From: an uncultured Campylobacter sp. | GTDB taxonomy: Bacteria > Campylobacterota > Campylobacteria > Campylobacterales > Campylobacteraceae | Length of the DNA: 5,821 bases | Direction: 5' to 3' | Assembly (NCBI GenBank): GCA_938046705.1 | Contig: CALIWP010000168.1 | Location: 1 to 5,821, forward strand | In this document: positions 5,326-5,821 of the stretch, piece by piece | Position numbering within the stretch: the stretch's first letter is position 1 | How the letters are laid out: each line of letters opens with the position of its first letter | Position numbers and translations under genes: made by a program | Notes under the pieces: model-generated | The model's database searches: none | Seen by the model: the letters and a program-made list of their open reading frames with translations, nothing else | What the model was told of the DNA's origin: nothing

Positions 5326-5821
5326 TTGCACCCCAGTAGCGCCGACTCGCTTTTTATGATCGCTCTCGCGTTTTTCTTCGTATTTCTAAACGCTTTTTTC
5401 GTCTTATCAGAATTTTCCATCGTCAAAGTCCGCAAGACCCGCCTAGAGGAGCTTGTGAAGGACAAAGTGCCAAACGCAAAAACCGCGCTTGATATGTCAA
5501 ACAACCTCGATACGTACCTCTCCGCCACGCAGCTAGGCATCACGCTAAGCTCGCTAGCTCTTGGCTGGATCGGCGAACCTGCGGTCGCTAGACTGATCGA
5601 GGAGCCGCTAAAAACATACTTTAATCTAAGCGATATTTTAGTCCACACTGTCGCGTTTGCGATCGCGTTTACGCTGATCACGCTCATGCACGTGGTGCTA
5701 GGCGAGCTAGTGCCAAAGTCCGTCGCCATCGCAAAATCCGAAAAAGCGGTCCTAGCCATCGCGCGTCCGCTACATGTATTTTGGGTAGTTTTCTCGCCGC
5801 TTATCAAGACTTTTGATTTCT
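5326..5821 (+). CDS. CNNM/DUF21-domain membrane protein (CorC/TlyC hemolysin family), 3' end outside window
   Basis: 165 residues of the N-terminal transmembrane domain are visible. Proteins of this family usually continue with two CBS domains and a CorC/HlyC domain, expected beyond the window. Related proteins are linked to Mg2+/Co2+ export; the name hemolysin is historical. Conserved DUF21 blocks seen are NAFFVLSEFSIVKVRKTRLEEL (about 22-43), LDTYLSATQLGITLSSLALG and WIGEPA (about 61-86), and HVVLGELVPKSVAI (about 122-135). Hydrophobic spans lie near residues 9-28, 65-82 and 104-128, with a further one starting near the window end. The start is TTG at 5326, placed by AAGGA at 5315-5319 and an extended -10 at 5282-5290; ATG 5356 would cut into the first membrane span. 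From memory, C. jejuni also has an SbmA-like gene beside a hemolysin-domain gene (Cj0182/Cj0183). If so, the DUF411 and small membrane protein genes here would lie between ancestral neighbours. Confidence 0.9.
   Translation, partial: MHPSSADSLFMIALAFFFVFLNAFFVLSEFSIVKVRKTRLEELVKDKVPNAKTALDMSNNLDTYLSATQLGITLSSLALGWIGEPAVARLIEEPLKTYFNLSDILVHTVAFAIAFTLITLMHVVLGELVPKSVAIAKSEKAVLAIARPLHVFWVVFSPLIKTFDF

Overview
The window looks like chromosomal DNA from a relatively GC-rich, probably oral-type Campylobacter (the C. rectus / C. showae / C. curvus side of the genus). This is an inference from four things: AAAGGA-type ribosome sites, TATAAT-like -10 boxes without clear -35 boxes, spacers saturated with AAATTTG/CAAATTT, and an SbmA-like transporter lying near a CNNM/hemolysin-family protein. 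No phage, transposase, CRISPR array, rRNA or tRNA is visible.

Layout, left to right. (1) 1-1142 (+): the 3' part of a glutamate racemase gene (murI). Its C-terminal half is split by an insertion of about 210 codons of low-complexity, charged, Gly/Asp/Glu-rich sequence. (2) 1143-1672: a convergent spacer with AAATTT motifs, a hairpin after murI and a good minus-strand terminator. (3) 1673-2482 (-): an M48-family zinc metallopeptidase lipoprotein. (4) 2483-2954: a spacer with about fifteen AAATTT hexamers. (5) 2955-3959 (-): an SbmA/BacA-like inner-membrane transporter gene interrupted by one in-frame TAA. (6) 3960-4083: a divergent promoter region. (7) 4084-4539 (+): a secreted DUF411 (CopG-like) metal-binding protein followed by a clear terminator. 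(8) 4731-4943 (+): a 70-residue single-span membrane protein starting at GTG. (9) 4944-5325: another AAATTT-rich spacer ending in an extended -10 promoter. (10) 5326 to the window end (+): the N-terminal DUF21/CNNM membrane domain of a CorC/TlyC-like protein, starting at TTG.

The genes do not form one obvious pathway. Most appear to be single transcription units with their own promoter and hairpin. A loose theme is the cell envelope: peptidoglycan precursor synthesis, an outer-membrane lipoprotein protease, peptide/antibiotic uptake, periplasmic metal binding and membrane ion transport.

The most unusual feature is the murI insertion. It carries two copies of a roughly 42-bp repeat unit whose third copy lies in the non-coding spacer about 200 bp downstream. 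Spacer-type repeat DNA therefore seems to be translated inside a normally compact, essential enzyme. The second notable point is the single nonsense codon in the sbmA-like gene. I did not find a convincing new multi-gene system.
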